From contig WHUX01000071.1 in the NCBI GenBank assembly GCA_015179025.1, forward strand, positions 124,001-188,000: 64,000 bases of DNA, in the 5' to 3' direction. The stretch's first letter is position 1; the number at the start of each line of letters is the position of its first letter. The notes under the pieces were generated by a model, which was given only the letters and a program-made list of their open reading frames with translations, ran no database searches and was not told the origin of the DNA. A program made the translations under genes and the position numbers. Shown here in pieces: positions 21,576 through 33,820 of this stretch. Origin of the DNA: Terfezia claveryi. Taxonomy: Eukaryota > Ascomycota > Pezizomycetes > Pezizales > Pezizaceae.

Positions 21576-23953
21576 ATGGAGAGTAGGAGTCATACGAAGG
21601 CCGAGCTGCTGGATGAGGTAACGAAAATGATGAAGGATCTCCAATTGAGTAACATGGAAGCTCAGAAGAAGTTGGAAACTGACATTTCGTTCCTGAAAAA
21701 TGTCTTCATGAAGACTCCACCACAGGTAGCTCCCTATTACCTACCTCGACAATATGGAAATAGGGATTACCCCCCAAACCAGGCTGCATCGTTAGCGAAT
21801 CAAATTCGAGGATGTTATTAGAAAGGTCAAATGTATAGGAAGGAGGAGTGTCAAGACTTAAAGTAAGCTATTGAGTGTGGAGAAGTCTACCAAAGAGATC
21901 GATTCACATATCTTGGACAGCAGGGTATAGGAGATGAAGTTCTTATCCCTGTTCCGCATGAAGTTGAGAGAAGAATGAAGTGGCAAAAAGATTGGGTCCG
22001 AGACTACCTGAGAAAGAAGGAAAGTGAGGTTTCAAAAGTGCAGTATATTTTCGTGGAAGATCAGGAAGGTGTTGATTGTAATGTCATTGAGGAAAGAATC
22101 AATGGTAAACTGGTGGTCTTCAAAGTATCAAAAGAAGCATTGATTGAGGAAAAAAGAATGAGAGATATTGAGGATATTGGTGAAAGCAATCGAAAATCGA
22201 AACAACCTTTCAACTCTTCCGTACCTCCGAGAATCCTGAAGCGCGGACAGAAAAATCAAAGCAAGGTTGATTCGAAGCAACCTAGACAATCTCACGATAA
22301 GCTATGGGCTACCATGAGAGAAGAAGTAGATATTAAAGATCTTAGTAAAAGAACTCTGGATGCACCTGTACTAGGAGTAACTATTCGAGAGCTTCTATCG
22401 ATTTCGCCAGAACTAATTCAACAATGGTTTGGCATTAAGAGAGTTCCAACGATCAAGGAAAAAGCGGACGAACCAGATGCTATGGCATTCACTGTTGGTT
22501 GGAAAGAGGTGATTAGGAAGATATATACGTGTGCTTCCCCTAAGTGCAAGGGTAGAGTTGAAGAGACGGAGTATGAGATGCTGATAGATTCGGGAGCGGA
22601 GTTGTGTTTGATGAGTAAAGATGTCTTCGAGGAGTTAGAATAACCCATTGATTTGGCTGTAGATTGGTCTGTTGGAGCAGCAAACAATCAAAGGACGAAG
22701 GCATATGGAATTTGTCATGATGTTGAGGTAAGGATCGGAGGGATATCAACCAAATGTTGATTTTTTGTTATGGAAAACTTATCCTAGGACGTAATCTTGG
22801 GAAGGCCTTGGGAGAGGATGGTCAGAGCAAAGCATAACAATAGAGATGATGGGAGTTGTTATACTGTGATACATGACAAAAAATGAAACGCGGTGACATT
22901 CTACTTAGTTCCATCTCATCATGAACGAAATTGAAGTAAAGCCAGATGGATGAAAGCTTGCCTGAAGGTCAATAGACAAGTTGATGATACTCCTGAGGAT
23001 TTGGATATTGAGTCCAGTAACCTAGGATGTGAGGTATGGGAGGAAGTTCAAGTTGATGAAAACGGGGATGTTTTTACCTTAAAGATAGAAAAAGGGAAGC
23101 CGCCGAAAATTATAGAAGGAAAAGATAACATTTGCGTAAGGAGCTTTACGCGAATATCAGATTTGCTTAAAAAGGTGGAAGGACGGACCTTATACAAGAG
23201 AAAGCAAGAAAAAATTCATCCTGCTAATATTCCGAATAAAGGGGGATTGAAACCTGAAGGGTTAGAGAATTGGAAGGAACATCTTATAGGATATCCGTTG
23301 CTTGAAAACAAATACCTATAGACTATCCCTAAGTTTTCTTCTTTGAAAAGAGGGGAAAGGCTCACTCCGGAAAGAATTACCAAGTTGAAGATTGGAGAAA
23401 CAATCACCGCTGAAGAACGAGATGTTCTTATGGAAGTTTTGTTTAGCAGGGAAGCAGGAATTGCTTTTGATTTTACGGAGAAAGGGGTTTTCAAGTCTGA
23501 AATCGAACCACCCCATAGAATTCCTACTATCGAACATGTACCGTGGCAAGCTGCCAATTTTCGAGTCCCGAAAGCACTAGAAGGAGAGGTTATTGATATC
23601 GTAAAGAGGAAGCTTGAATGTAGGGCTTTGGAAAGATGTTGTGGTCCATACCGTAATCCCTGGTTCCTGGTAAAAAAGAAAGATAAGGGATATCGACTTA
23701 TCAACGCAGCTCAAAGATTGAATGCAGTAACCATTAAGGATGCGAGCTTACCTCCATCTGCGGAAGAATATAGCGAGGACTTCACTGGATTTCCATTGCT
23801 ATCCTTGCTTGACTTGTTTTCCAGGTATGATCAATATGAGCTAGCGGAGGTTAGCCGAGATATGACAGCATTTCAAACTCTACTAGGACTTCTTAGAATG
23901 ACTACCCTACTCCAAGGATATACGAATAGAGTACAGGTATTCGACAGGATAAT
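21576..23953 (+). pseudogene. Element E gag C-terminus, protease and first half of RT
   Basis: One frame with many stops (21819, 22641, 22756 and others). It starts with a helical segment (VTKMMKDLQLSNMEAQKKLE). The aspartic protease follows with LIDSGAELCLMS (near 22580-22615), then the pre-RT region HRIPTIEHVPWQAANFRVP and the RT fingers with RNPWFLVKKKDKGYRLINA and LLDLFSRYDQYEL (a catalytic Asp). The reading breaks at VFDRI, where F entered with TSD ATAAT (23949-23953). Removing F and one TSD (6609 bp, divisible by three) keeps the frame into 30563. Confidence 0.85.
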
Positions 23954-24569
23954 TGTTACGACTCAGGTAAGAGACCTACCCTCCACCGGGATAACCAATA
24001 CCCTACTACATTGCTGATTGTGATGGCCTGATCACCCATACAGATGCGAGTAGTGCGTTGGAAGTGCAGACGTTAAAGGGATTGGGTAAAGGAAGTGTGT
24101 GTTCTCTGATATTAGATCTCATGCATGTATTCTCTTCAGTGTGTTTCTATGATGTTCTAATATATGATATTCCTATGTTGTTATTCATTGTATTCAAGCT
24201 TATCTCCTGTAAGACAGCCTGACTGCAAAGCGTTGTAGTTTGGACTGCCTAATCAATGTATGTCAGACTGCAGAGTTCCTAAACAGGAAGTGTCTTCCTG
24301 TTCTAGGCAACTACCTGACATCAGTACTACTAAGCCATTATAGGAAGTGTCGTCAGATCTGATAACGACTTATCAGATCAACGCTTCTATATAAGCTACT
24401 GCTTTTACATAGTTAATACAATAAGACCCAAGCGGTGTTCTAAGTCTCATATAGCTTTACTCTTATCGAGTTCGCATTACACCCGAGTTTTAGCTGCGCT
24501 TATACTTTACTCCACTACTATCTATCTTTTCCCCGAAAGTATTCTCGTAGTTACAGCTCGCCTGTAACA
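23954..24569 (+). repeat. LTR5, 5' LTR of element F
   Basis: 616 bp from TGTTACGACTC to CCTGTAACA. AT-rich, with the short inverted repeat CAGGAAGTGTCTTCCTG near 24290-24306 and a TATATAAGC box near 24389. The bases after it, TTACACTGCTTGTC, show no TGG-type primer site. Confidence 0.93.
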
Positions 24570-24627
24570 TTACACTGCTTGTCTATACACCTCTATAGAC
24601 ACCAACACCCTACAATCCCCTACAACT

Positions 24628-26367
24628 ATGTCGATGTTGAGAGGATTACTTGGTGAAGCCTCTGATGAGCCTATGGCTGATACTGACAATGATAGTGTTG
24701 TCCAGGCACAGCAACGAGCTGAACAATTCATTGAGCAATACTATGCTCCCTCTTCTCAGATTCCACAATTTCAGGAACGCTGGGGCACCCCCCGTCAACA
24801 AATAGGACTCGGATCAATATCCTCCTTCTCTCCTGAACCTATTATATGATCAGTTGCCCCATCAGTAGCTCTATCTAATAATCCAGGACCCTCCACTAAG
24901 GGCAAGCGACCAGTAGCACGCCACCAAACCCCCGTTGATCCTGGATATGCCGCTATGAAGGCACAAGTTCAGCGTTTAGAAGCAGAAAAGCAAGCTGCAC
25001 TCGCACAGGTACAACAGCTACAACAGATACAGACAGCACATACCAAGTTAATTCAGCGAAGTGCAGCAGATATCCAGAATACAGCTAATGCTGCTGCCAA
25101 CAAACATGCACAACTATCGAATGACACGCAAAGTGCACTTACACAAATCCAGAATCTTATTATTTCTGGACAAACAAACCAGACAAAAGAATTCCAGACA
25201 ATCCACCACAACCTCCGATATCTCAAGGGACAAGCCGACTTCTACAATGATCAATACCAGCAACGGTTTGCTAGTATTGAAGGACAAATCAGTAGTATGA
25301 AAGGACAATTCACTAACTTTCAAGACCGACTTGAAAGGGTAGAACGTCGGGTACAGGCTCCTCAGCCTATACACCCCTCAGCGAATACAGTACAAAGACT
25401 CGAGCAAGCAGCAGGAGGTATACGACCACCCCCTCTACTACCAGTCGAACAAAGACGACCTAGAGATCCCACTCCTCCACTTCCACCTCCAGTAGGACTA
25501 GGAATCTTTGAAGATAAGCAGATAGCAGGCAAAGCACCACCCCCGAATAAATTCAAGGGAGAACGAACGCATCTCGAAGGCTGGATCCTTCAAATGGACG
25601 ATTACTTTCTCATCACTCTCACCCGAAATGAAGACCAGAAGCTAGCATATGTTGGGTTATCAATGGATGGAAAAGCATTAGATTGGTGGAAGGCTAACCG
25701 AGTTAAGTATCATACTTGGAAGAAGGTTAAGGAAGCCATGGAGCTATATTATGGGGACCACTACCAGGCAGATCGAGCATATCATGACCTAGCAGCGTTA
25801 AAAAAGACTGGTTCTATCTTGGATTATCTAACGGAGGTAAATAGGCTTAACAATTATGCCTAACTATCCGAGATGCAGGACATTAATATTATAATCTCCA
25901 ACCTTCCCCATGAACTCCGCAAATCAATGGCTCACTATGAAAACCTTCGTACCTTCCCACATCAATGGAGACAGAAACTTATCGAGATGGATATCATCAG
26001 TACTGAATTCCAGAGCCGAAACCGCCAAACTGCCGCTGCCCCATCAACAACCAAGAAGCGCCCCTTAGATATAGGAACACAACTCCAAGGAACAGCTCCT
26101 ACCTCCTATAATAATACTCACATCCCCTCTCCAATATATAAAAGCAGAATACAGGAAGGACGATGTGTGAAATGTGGGAGAACCGATCATAAGGCAAAAG
26201 AGTATACATATGGGAAGCATGCCTCTGAACCTTATTCCTATAAACCAAAAACTACCACTAGTACAAGCCAGGCGCTTGTACCAGTCAACAAGAAAGCTCG
26301 AACAGATAAAGGACAACTTTGGATTACAGAGCTTGGTTCTGAAGGAGAAGAGTCGGGAAATGAATAA
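24628..26367 (+). pseudogene. Element F gag
   Basis: The ATG at 24628 (MSMLRGLLGEASDEP) opens one frame of 579 codons with two stops, TGA at 24847 and TAA at 25861. A long coiled coil rich in Gln and Lys (QVQRLEAEKQAALAQVQQL onwards) precedes a proline-rich hinge, the gag core (FKGERTHLEGWILQMDDYF, GKALDWWKANR) and a zinc knuckle CVKCGRTDHKAKEY, in which the last Cys is Tyr. The stop at 26365 ends the frame, and pol begins in another frame just after. Confidence 0.9.
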
Positions 26368-26399
26368 GGAGTACATCACCTACCGTCGGACGTACTCCT

Positions 26400-29300
26400 A
26401 GACATTCACCTCTCCTGACGGTCCGGATTCTTATTGCTGGGGAAGAAGTTGAAGCAGTGGTAGACTATGGAGCTAGTGCTCAGTTGTTGGAAAAAGACTG
26501 GCAGTTAAATTGAGAATTTGGAAGAGAGCCAGGGAAGTTAGGGTTAGACAGGGAGATGGATCTCAAATTTCTGGAGGAAAATATGTTGTTAATACTAGGT
26601 TTGATATATTGGATTCCTTTTCTCGTTTTTTGGGTAAGTTTAGGATGGATGCCGAAGTATTGGATATTGGAAAGAAGGATGTTATTTTGGGTTTATCTTG
26701 GTTGACAGAAAATAGATTTTCAGTGGATACTCAGGACAGGTGCCTGAGACAGGTCTCTACAGGTTTGAATATTCTATGTTCTATTAGATGGATTCCTACT
26801 GTCTCTGTTCTTGAAGTTGAAGAGCCATTAGAAGATGGCGAGATCATGCTTATTATTGACGCAAGCGAACGATACTCTCGTTACGCACATTGCTTTACCG
26901 CAGAACAGGTAGCTAGACTTCCTGAACACAAGCCATGGGACCACGAAATCCCCCTCCAGGACCCAACCGCAAAGATACCATTCGGGGCTATCTACAAGAC
27001 CACATGGGAGGAAGACGAAGCCCTTCAGAAGTACCTCGATGAGAACCTTCCCACTACCAAAGTTCGACCTTCACGCTCCTCCGCTAGTGCTCCTATCCTA
27101 TTCATTCGAAAGAAAGACGGATCTTTAAGGCTATGTGTCGATTACCGAGCCCTTAACCGTCTCACAGTGCCAAACAAATACCCACTCCCTCTCATCTCCG
27201 AGTTGCTTGATAGAACTCGTGGAGGTAAATGGTTCACACGATTGGACCTCAAAAATGGGTATAACCTCATTAGGATTGCACCAGGAGATGAATGGAAGAC
27301 AGCATTCAGGACAAAGAAGGGACTATTCGAGTATACCGTGATGCCATTTGGGTTGACCAATGCCCCACTACATTTCAAGAAATGATGGATACGATCTTCA
27401 AGGATATGGAAGGATATATCTGGTACTTAGACGACATACTCATTTATGGAGGTGAGACAGAGGAAAACATCAACAAATAGTCGAAAAAGTTCTTCACCAA
27501 TGCATCAAACATGGGTTAGCTGTTAACCTCATAAAGTCTGAGTTCCATGTCCAGGAGACCCTATTCCTCGGTCATATTATCAATGGTCAACACGTCCAAA
27601 TGGATCTCTCCAAGCTTGAAACCATGTCAAAGTGGCCTATTCCTACTAAGAAGAAAGAGGTTCAAGCATTCCTAGGCTTCGCTAATTACTACCGTCGATT
27701 TATTGCCAACTATAGTGCAAAGGCACGTCCCTTAATCGACTTAACAAAAGATGTTCCTTTCAGTTGGGGACATGAGCAACAGCAAGCCTTTGATGACCTC
27801 CAGGAACGATTCCTCACTGCTCCTATCCTCACACAGTTTGACAGACAACTCGAGACAATCATAGAGACTGATGCTAGCAACCAAGCTATTGCTGGTATCC
27901 TCTCTCAGTATCATATTGTCAATGGAGGAAAGCAGCTTCATCCTGTTGAATACCATGCAAAAACCCTCTCCGCAGCTCAACGCAACTGGCCCATCCACGA
28001 TAAAGAGTTGTTTGCAATCGTGGATTGCTTCCGGAAGTGGCGAGATTGGTTGGTTGGCGTTTCAGTGAACGTCTATACAGACCACCAAGGGTTACAATAT
28101 TTCAACACCAAACAAAGCTCAACTCCCGTCAAGCTACCTGGTACCTCCGCATGTCTGAGTTCATCTACAATATTCACTACAGACCTGGTTCGAAGATGGG
28201 CAAGCCTGATGGCCTGTCTAGACGTTCAGGGGAAGAGAAATCCGGCATGAATGGTAGATTTTTCGAAGATGGACAGCTAATGGTACTTGGAGAAGAGGAT
28301 GAAGAGGAAGCCGAAGATGTTGAAGTGGAAGGAATAGATGTGGCTGGATGGCAGAAGAAGGATGGACTATGGGTGGTACCCTCTGAGTTAAGTTGGAAGT
28401 GCTAAGACAGCACCATGATAGTCAAGTGGCAGGACATTGGGGAAGACATCGTACTCAAGAGCTAGTGTCAAGGAACTTTACTTGGGATAAGTGGCAGGAA
28501 GATATAGCGAACTATGTGGCAGGATGTACTAAGTGTCAGAAAGCAAAGGCAGATAGACATAGCAGGCAAACGAAGTTGGTACCGATGCCAACTGGAGAAC
28601 GACCATTTGAGGAAATAGCTATGGACTTCGTTGGTGAGCTACCAGAGTCAGAAGGTTTCAATGCAATACTCGTTATCACGGACTGGTTTACGAAAGTACA
28701 ACACTATATTCTGGCAAAGACTATATGGACAGCATCCGATGTTGCTGATACCTATATTAATGAGATATGGAGACTTATGGCCTTCCCAGACACATCACCT
28801 CCGACCGTGGTCCACAATTTGCCTCTAGTTCCTCAAGGAGCTCAACCAAAAGCTCAACATAACCCTCCGCCTCTCCACCGCCTATCACCCTCAGACTGAT
28901 GGACTTGCTGAACGAGCAGTCTAAACACTTAAGCAGTACCTCCGCATCTACTGTCACGATAGGCAAGCTCATTGGAAACGATGGCTACCTTAGCCGAGTT
29001 TGCCTATAATACTGCCGCCCACTCTACCCATAAGTACTCCCCTTACCGAAGTCTATATGGCTTCGACCCTCGCACCATTCACCTTTCAGATGACTATGAA
29101 TTCTCCTCTCCCCGCCGCAGAAGAATGGCTAGACCGAATGACAACTGTGCACAACCAAATTCATGATACCCTCAAGCAAATCAACCATAAAAGAAGTGCT
29201 ATACACCTCGAGAAGGCACGCAGGTTTGCTATTGAGACTGGGTATTGGTTGACCGCCGGAACCTACAGATACAGCTGGGAACAACCGTTCCCTTACCAGC

Positions 29301-29578
29301 AAGTGGATAGGCCCTACAAGGTCATTGAAGCTATTGGTTCACACGCATACAGGCTCGAAGTTCCACAAGGCACACGATGGCATAATGTTGTTCATGTTAC
29401 CCTCCTAAAGCCATTCAGACGACGTGACGAGCCACAAGATATGGACAAAGATGAACCAGATATCTTCGAAGTCAAATCCATCATAGACTCCCGCAAGAAT
29501 AGAGGAATAGTCAAGTATAGGGTGCGTTGGGAAGGATATACGGAGTTTGAAGACACTTGGGAGACCTTGACAAGTTGA
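26400..29578 (+). pseudogene. Element F pol: protease, RT, RNase H, integrase, chromodomain (several frames)
   Basis: Protease with VVDYGASAQLLE near 26458 (the usual DSGA or DCGA reads DYGA). RT from about 26930: [22 protein letters not shown], a 1-nt loss near 27376 after LTNAP, and [10 protein letters not shown] near 27424. RNase H from 27780 with ETDASNQAIAG and DKELFAIV, with a frameshift near 28125. Integrase zinc domain HHDSQVAGHWG ... CTKCQKA (28400-28545) and core AMDFVGELPE, then another frameshift near 28780 before the second Asp. The end is a truncated chromodomain DIFEVKSIIDSRKN ... YRVRWEGYTEFEDTWE to 29578. The enzyme set is complete in order but not readable. Confidence 0.88.
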
Positions 29579-29943
29579 TAACTGCCCAGAGAAGCTCAGA
29601 GAGTACCGAGAGAAGTTCCCAATAAGCCACGAGATGAAGAGATGTCTGAGGTTTGGACCTACGTCCAGTGTTTATGAGTGAAGACATGGTACCTTTTACC
29701 CTCCTACTCGTTGCCTTTTCCCTGTGGGTTTTTTGGCGAGAGGTTTGGTTTTTAATGGCCATGGCATGCATGTGTAGACATACCGGTCTTGTGGTACCCT
29801 GTCAGGGAGAGAGGTATCTAATGATGTTTGGTTAGTACCTAGCCACCACCATTACCTGAGTCTTTACTAAGTACTTGTTCCAAACCTAGGGTCAGGAGGA
29901 ACTTGTATTCAGCTGTGGACAGCTGCCTGGAAATGGGGAGTAA
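29579..29943 (+). other. 3' untranslated region of element F
   Basis: About 365 bp after the pol stop with no convincing gene. The short frame at 29653-29835 is hydrophobic but has no relative in the other elements here. It ends in the purine tract before the 3' LTR. Confidence 0.5.
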
Positions 29944-30557
29944 TGTTACGACTCAGGTAAGAGACCTACCCTCCACCGGGATAACCAATACTCTACTACA
30001 TTGCTGACTGTAATGGCCTGATCACCCATACAGATGCGAGTAGTGTGTGGGAGTGCAGACGTTAAAGGGATTGGGTAAAGGAAGTGTGTGTTCTCTGATA
30101 TTAGATCTCGTGCATGTATTCTCTTCAGTGTGTTTCTATGATGTTCTAATATATGATATTCCTATGTTGTTATTCGTTGTATTCAAGCTTATCTCCTGTA
30201 AGACAGCCTGACTGCAAAGCGTTGTAGTTTGGACTACCTAATCAATGTATGTCAGACTGCAGAGTTCCTAAACAGGAAGTGTCTTCCTGTTCTAGGCAAC
30301 TACCTAACGTCAGTGCTACTAAGCCATTATAGGAAGTGTCGTCAGATTGATAACGACTTATCAGATCAACGCTTCTACATAAGCTACTGCTTTTACATAG
30401 TTAATACAATAAGACCCAAGCGGTGTTCTAAGTCTCATATAGCTTTACTCTTATCGAGTTCGCATTACACCCGAGTTTTAGCTGCGCTTATACTTTACTC
30501 CGCTACTATCTATCTTTTCCCCGAAAGTATTCTCGTAGTTACAGCTCGCCTGTAACA
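29944..30557 (+). repeat. LTR5, 3' LTR of element F
   Basis: 614 bp, nearly identical to 23954-24569. The differences seen include TGCGTTGGAAG against TGTGTGGGAG, and TGACATCAGTACT against TAACGTCAGTGCT. The TSD ATAAT follows. Confidence 0.93.
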
Positions 30558-30562
30558 ATAAT

Positions 30563-32945
30563 GAAGAAGATTTTGAAGGACCAGATAACTGCTAAGAGAA
30601 GCAAGCCGTTTATTGATGACATTGGGGTTAAGCCGCAGACTTGAAGCTTGTTTTTGGATGAGAATGGAAAGCCGATTGAAATAGTGCCAGGTATTAGAAA
30701 ATTTGTTCTAGATGCTATTATATCTATTGATAAGGTGCTAGCAGATATAGAACGAGCTGGAGGAACAATTTCTGGGTTTAAGAGCGAGTTTCTAATGGAA
30801 CAGTTGAAGGTCGTGGCTTATGTATGTGGGATGAATGGAAGAATGCCAGAAGAGGTGAAGACCCAAAAAATTACTAGTTGGCCCTCATGTGTGGATCTTA
30901 CCAATGTGCGAGCATTCTTGAAACTATGTATCTATTACAGAATTTGGATTAAAGATTTCTCGACGATTGCAGAACCGCTTTTTCGCCTGGGGAAAAAGAA
31001 TATGGAATTTGAGTGGACGGGTGAACAACAACAAGTAATGGATAAGTTGAAGAAAGTTTTGGTCAGTGCGCCTGCTCTCAAGCCAATTGATTATGACTCA
31101 AAAAGAAGAATTGTGCTGTCGGTCGATTCGTCCTTAGCCGGATGGGGGGCGATTTTGCAGCAGGAAGAACTGGAAACCAGAACAAGACATCCGGCTCAAT
31201 ATGAATTAGGAATGTGGACTGCTGCTGAGAAGAAGTATGATTCCGCAAAGTTGGAATGTCAGGGTCTCTTTAATGCATTGAAAAAGTTCCGTATGTACTT
31301 ATATGGAGTCAGGTTTTTGGTTGAAATTGATGCAAGAATGCTTGTTCATCAGCTAAACCAACCAGCTTCGGACCTGCCTGGAGCCGTAGTGAATCGATAG
31401 TTGGCATAGACCAAGTTATTTGCCTTTGAAATCAAACACGTACCCAGTAGCAGGCACAAAGGACCAGATGCATTGTTCCGAAGAAGGCGATCAGAAGAAG
31501 ACTCTAAGGTGTTGGATGAGGAAGAGTTAGAGGACGAGATGGATGCGAAATTAGTAGCGAATGAATTTGAGGAAATTGAAGTTATTGAGGACAGAGAAGA
31601 AAAAAGAGAAATGCCGGAGGAAATAAGAAAGATTCGGAAATTTTTGCAGGATCTTGAAAGGCTAGAAGCGATGACGGATAAGCAGTTTGATTCTTTCAGA
31701 TTGAACGCCTTGAAGTTTTTAATTCAAGGAGGTTTGTTATTTCGAAGGGCACGGTAAAACTTGCCTCCAAGAAGGGTCGTGTGGAAAGAGAACGAGAAGA
31801 AAGAGATTTTGCAAGAGCTTCATGAAGAATGTGGGCACAGAGGACGGAAGAGGACGTATGAGAAGGTAGCCTAACATTACTGGTGGAAAGGATTGTACAG
31901 AGACATTGAGAAGTGGGTTCGAAGCTGTCAGCAATACCAAAAAAGATCTGGAATAAGGGTTACAGAAGAATTGCATCCCACTCTAGAAAACTCATTGTGG
32001 TTGAAGGTTGGATTAGATGTGATACCTATGCCAGCAAATGAAGGAATGACGAGAATTGTGGTGATGAGAGACTACCTATCTGGATGGGTTGAAGGAAAGG
32101 CATTGAAGAAAGCGGATTCGAAGAGTATAGCAGCTTTTATCCATGAATTGATAGTTAGATTCGGCATTCCTGGATAAATAATCCATGGTAATGGACCCGA
32201 AAACCAGAAGATAACTAAGCAGCTAATGGACAGATATAGAATTAAAAACGTCTGTATCACTTCGTACCATCCTCAGTCGAATGGTATCGTTGAGAGGGGC
32301 CACCAACAAATTGTAGACAGGTTGGCAAAACTGGGATCAAGATGGGTGGCGAATCTACCATTTGTTCTGTAGGTGGATAGAGTTACGACTAGGGCTTCAA
32401 CTGGGTATACGCCATTTAAACTTGTATTCGGACAAGATTGTATACTCCCAGTAGAACTTTCTGTGAAAAGCTGGGCTACTGTCAATTGGGATAAGGTGAA
32501 AAGTAAGGAAGACCTTTTAGCTGCAAGAGCGAGGCAACTGGAAAGAAGAGAAGAAGATATAGAGGAAGCAAGGAAGAAAATTAGAGAAAGTCGAGGGAGA
32601 AACAAAGTCCACTTTGACAAGAATCGACAAGAAAGACAACAGAACTTGAAGATCGGGAATATAGTGCTTCTGTACAACAGCGCTCTTGATAAGCAATGGT
32701 TTCAAAAGCTCAAGAATAAGTGGAATGGCCAGTATAAGATTAGAGATGTTAGAGAAGATCGGGGAACTTATCTGCTCGAAGAACTTGATGGCACGGAGAT
32801 GAAAGGGATTTATGCAGGAGATCGAGTTAAGAGGTTTTTTGTCTGCCATGGAGTTGAAGTGGAAGATGAAGAGATAGTTGAAGAAGGGGATAACGATGAA
32901 GGGGGAAATGAGGAAGAGTATGAAATGGTGGAGCCTGAAGATTAG
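30563..32945 (+). pseudogene. Element E pol: RT second half, RNase H, integrase
   Basis: Continues the RT of E after F. The catalytic box is FIDD (30609-30620), the F-x-D-D form seen in some fungal Gypsy elements instead of YxDD. RT thumb SGFKSEFLMEQLKVVAYVC follows. RNase H has VDSSLAGWGAILQQEE. The integrase zinc domain HEECGHRGRKRTYEK ... CQQY has lost its last Cys. The core has GLDVIPMPANEG (Asp), a second-Asp motif reading HGNGPEN (Asp lost) and GIVERGHQ (Glu). The tail KRFFVCHGVEVEDEEIVE is acidic, and no chromodomain follows. Stops at 30642, 31398, 31872 and elsewhere. Confidence 0.88.
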
Positions 32946-33820
32946 GAAAATGTTATGTTCACACACTGGGAGAGTGGGTATCAGAAACTTCTATCATGTT
33001 GTCTTAATTACTTATGTAGGATATGAACATGTAAGTGACGCTTTATACTCGTTTTTTGTTCTTTTTTGATTGTTATATTGTATTGTCTTTAATGCTTTTT
33101 TCGTGTTGTTTTGATCACTTATGTGGAGTGTGAACACGTAAGTGATACTTTACGCTAGTTTTGTTCGTTTTATCATCTTGTTTTGATCACTTACGTGGAA
33201 TGTGAATACGTAAGTGATGCTTTACGCTAGTTTTGTTCGTTTTATCATCTGTTTTAGATAAATTAGGCTTTGAATACGGGTTTTGATTTTAATATAATGC
33301 TAGTGATCTCGTGAAATTACTGTTTTAGAAAAGGAAAGATAGTGGGAGAAGGAAGTAGAATTGACACTTATATAAAAAGAAGGACAAAGAATATTACTCG
33401 AGTATCAAGAGATTTTTTTTTTTTTTTTTTTGAGGAGGCCAAAAATATTTTTAAGAGGGGGGAGGGATAGAGATTATAAGGAAAAGAAGTTCAGGGAGTT
33501 CAGGGTAACAAATGGAAAGAAAATTCAAATGTTCGGATAACTACAGAATCTTCTATAGAAGGGTCTGGAATGGAACGGAACAAACGAAGAAGGCATCGGA
33601 TACGAACAGAGCGCTGAAAATTTAGTGTTCTGTTTAGTATAAATACCTCCGATCCCTCCATCATTCGTACAAACTCCAATCTTCATTCTTCCTCCTCGAA
33701 CAAAAGCTCCCTTACGATAACCCTCATCAAGTCGTAACATCCTACTCATCCTTCCTAAACAATACCTTCCTCTACTTCACATATCACATATTATTACCCT
33801 GCCTCATACCCCGATCTACC
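32946..33820 (+). promoter_or_regulatory. Intergenic region of E with 72-bp tandem repeats, T-run and a TATA-type promoter
   Basis: Two near-identical 72-bp units (33107-33178, 33179-33250) follow a decayed third (about 33000-33060). Each unit holds an inverted repeat, in unit 2 ATCACTTACGT (33186-33196) with ACGTAAGTGAT (33208-33218). A run of about 20 T lies near 33412. TATAAATA at 33638-33645 stands 176 bp ahead of the ATG at 33821, followed by pyrimidine-rich DNA of the kind seen at fungal transcription starts. This suggests separate transcription of the ORF downstream. Confidence 0.6.

Larger units (their letters stand above)
23954..30557 (+). mobile_element. Element F: complete Ty3/Gypsy element with chromodomain remnant
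   Basis: LTR5 copies at 23954-24569 and 29944-30557 enclose gag and pol, with TSD ATAAT at 23949-23953 and 30558-30562. It splits the RT of E. A polypurine tract TGGAAATGGGGAGTAA precedes the 3' LTR. It is the deepest element in the nest (A>B>D>E>F). The two LTRs differ at only a handful of positions by eye, so it is among the younger insertions, yet gag and pol carry several stops and frameshifts. Confidence 0.95.
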
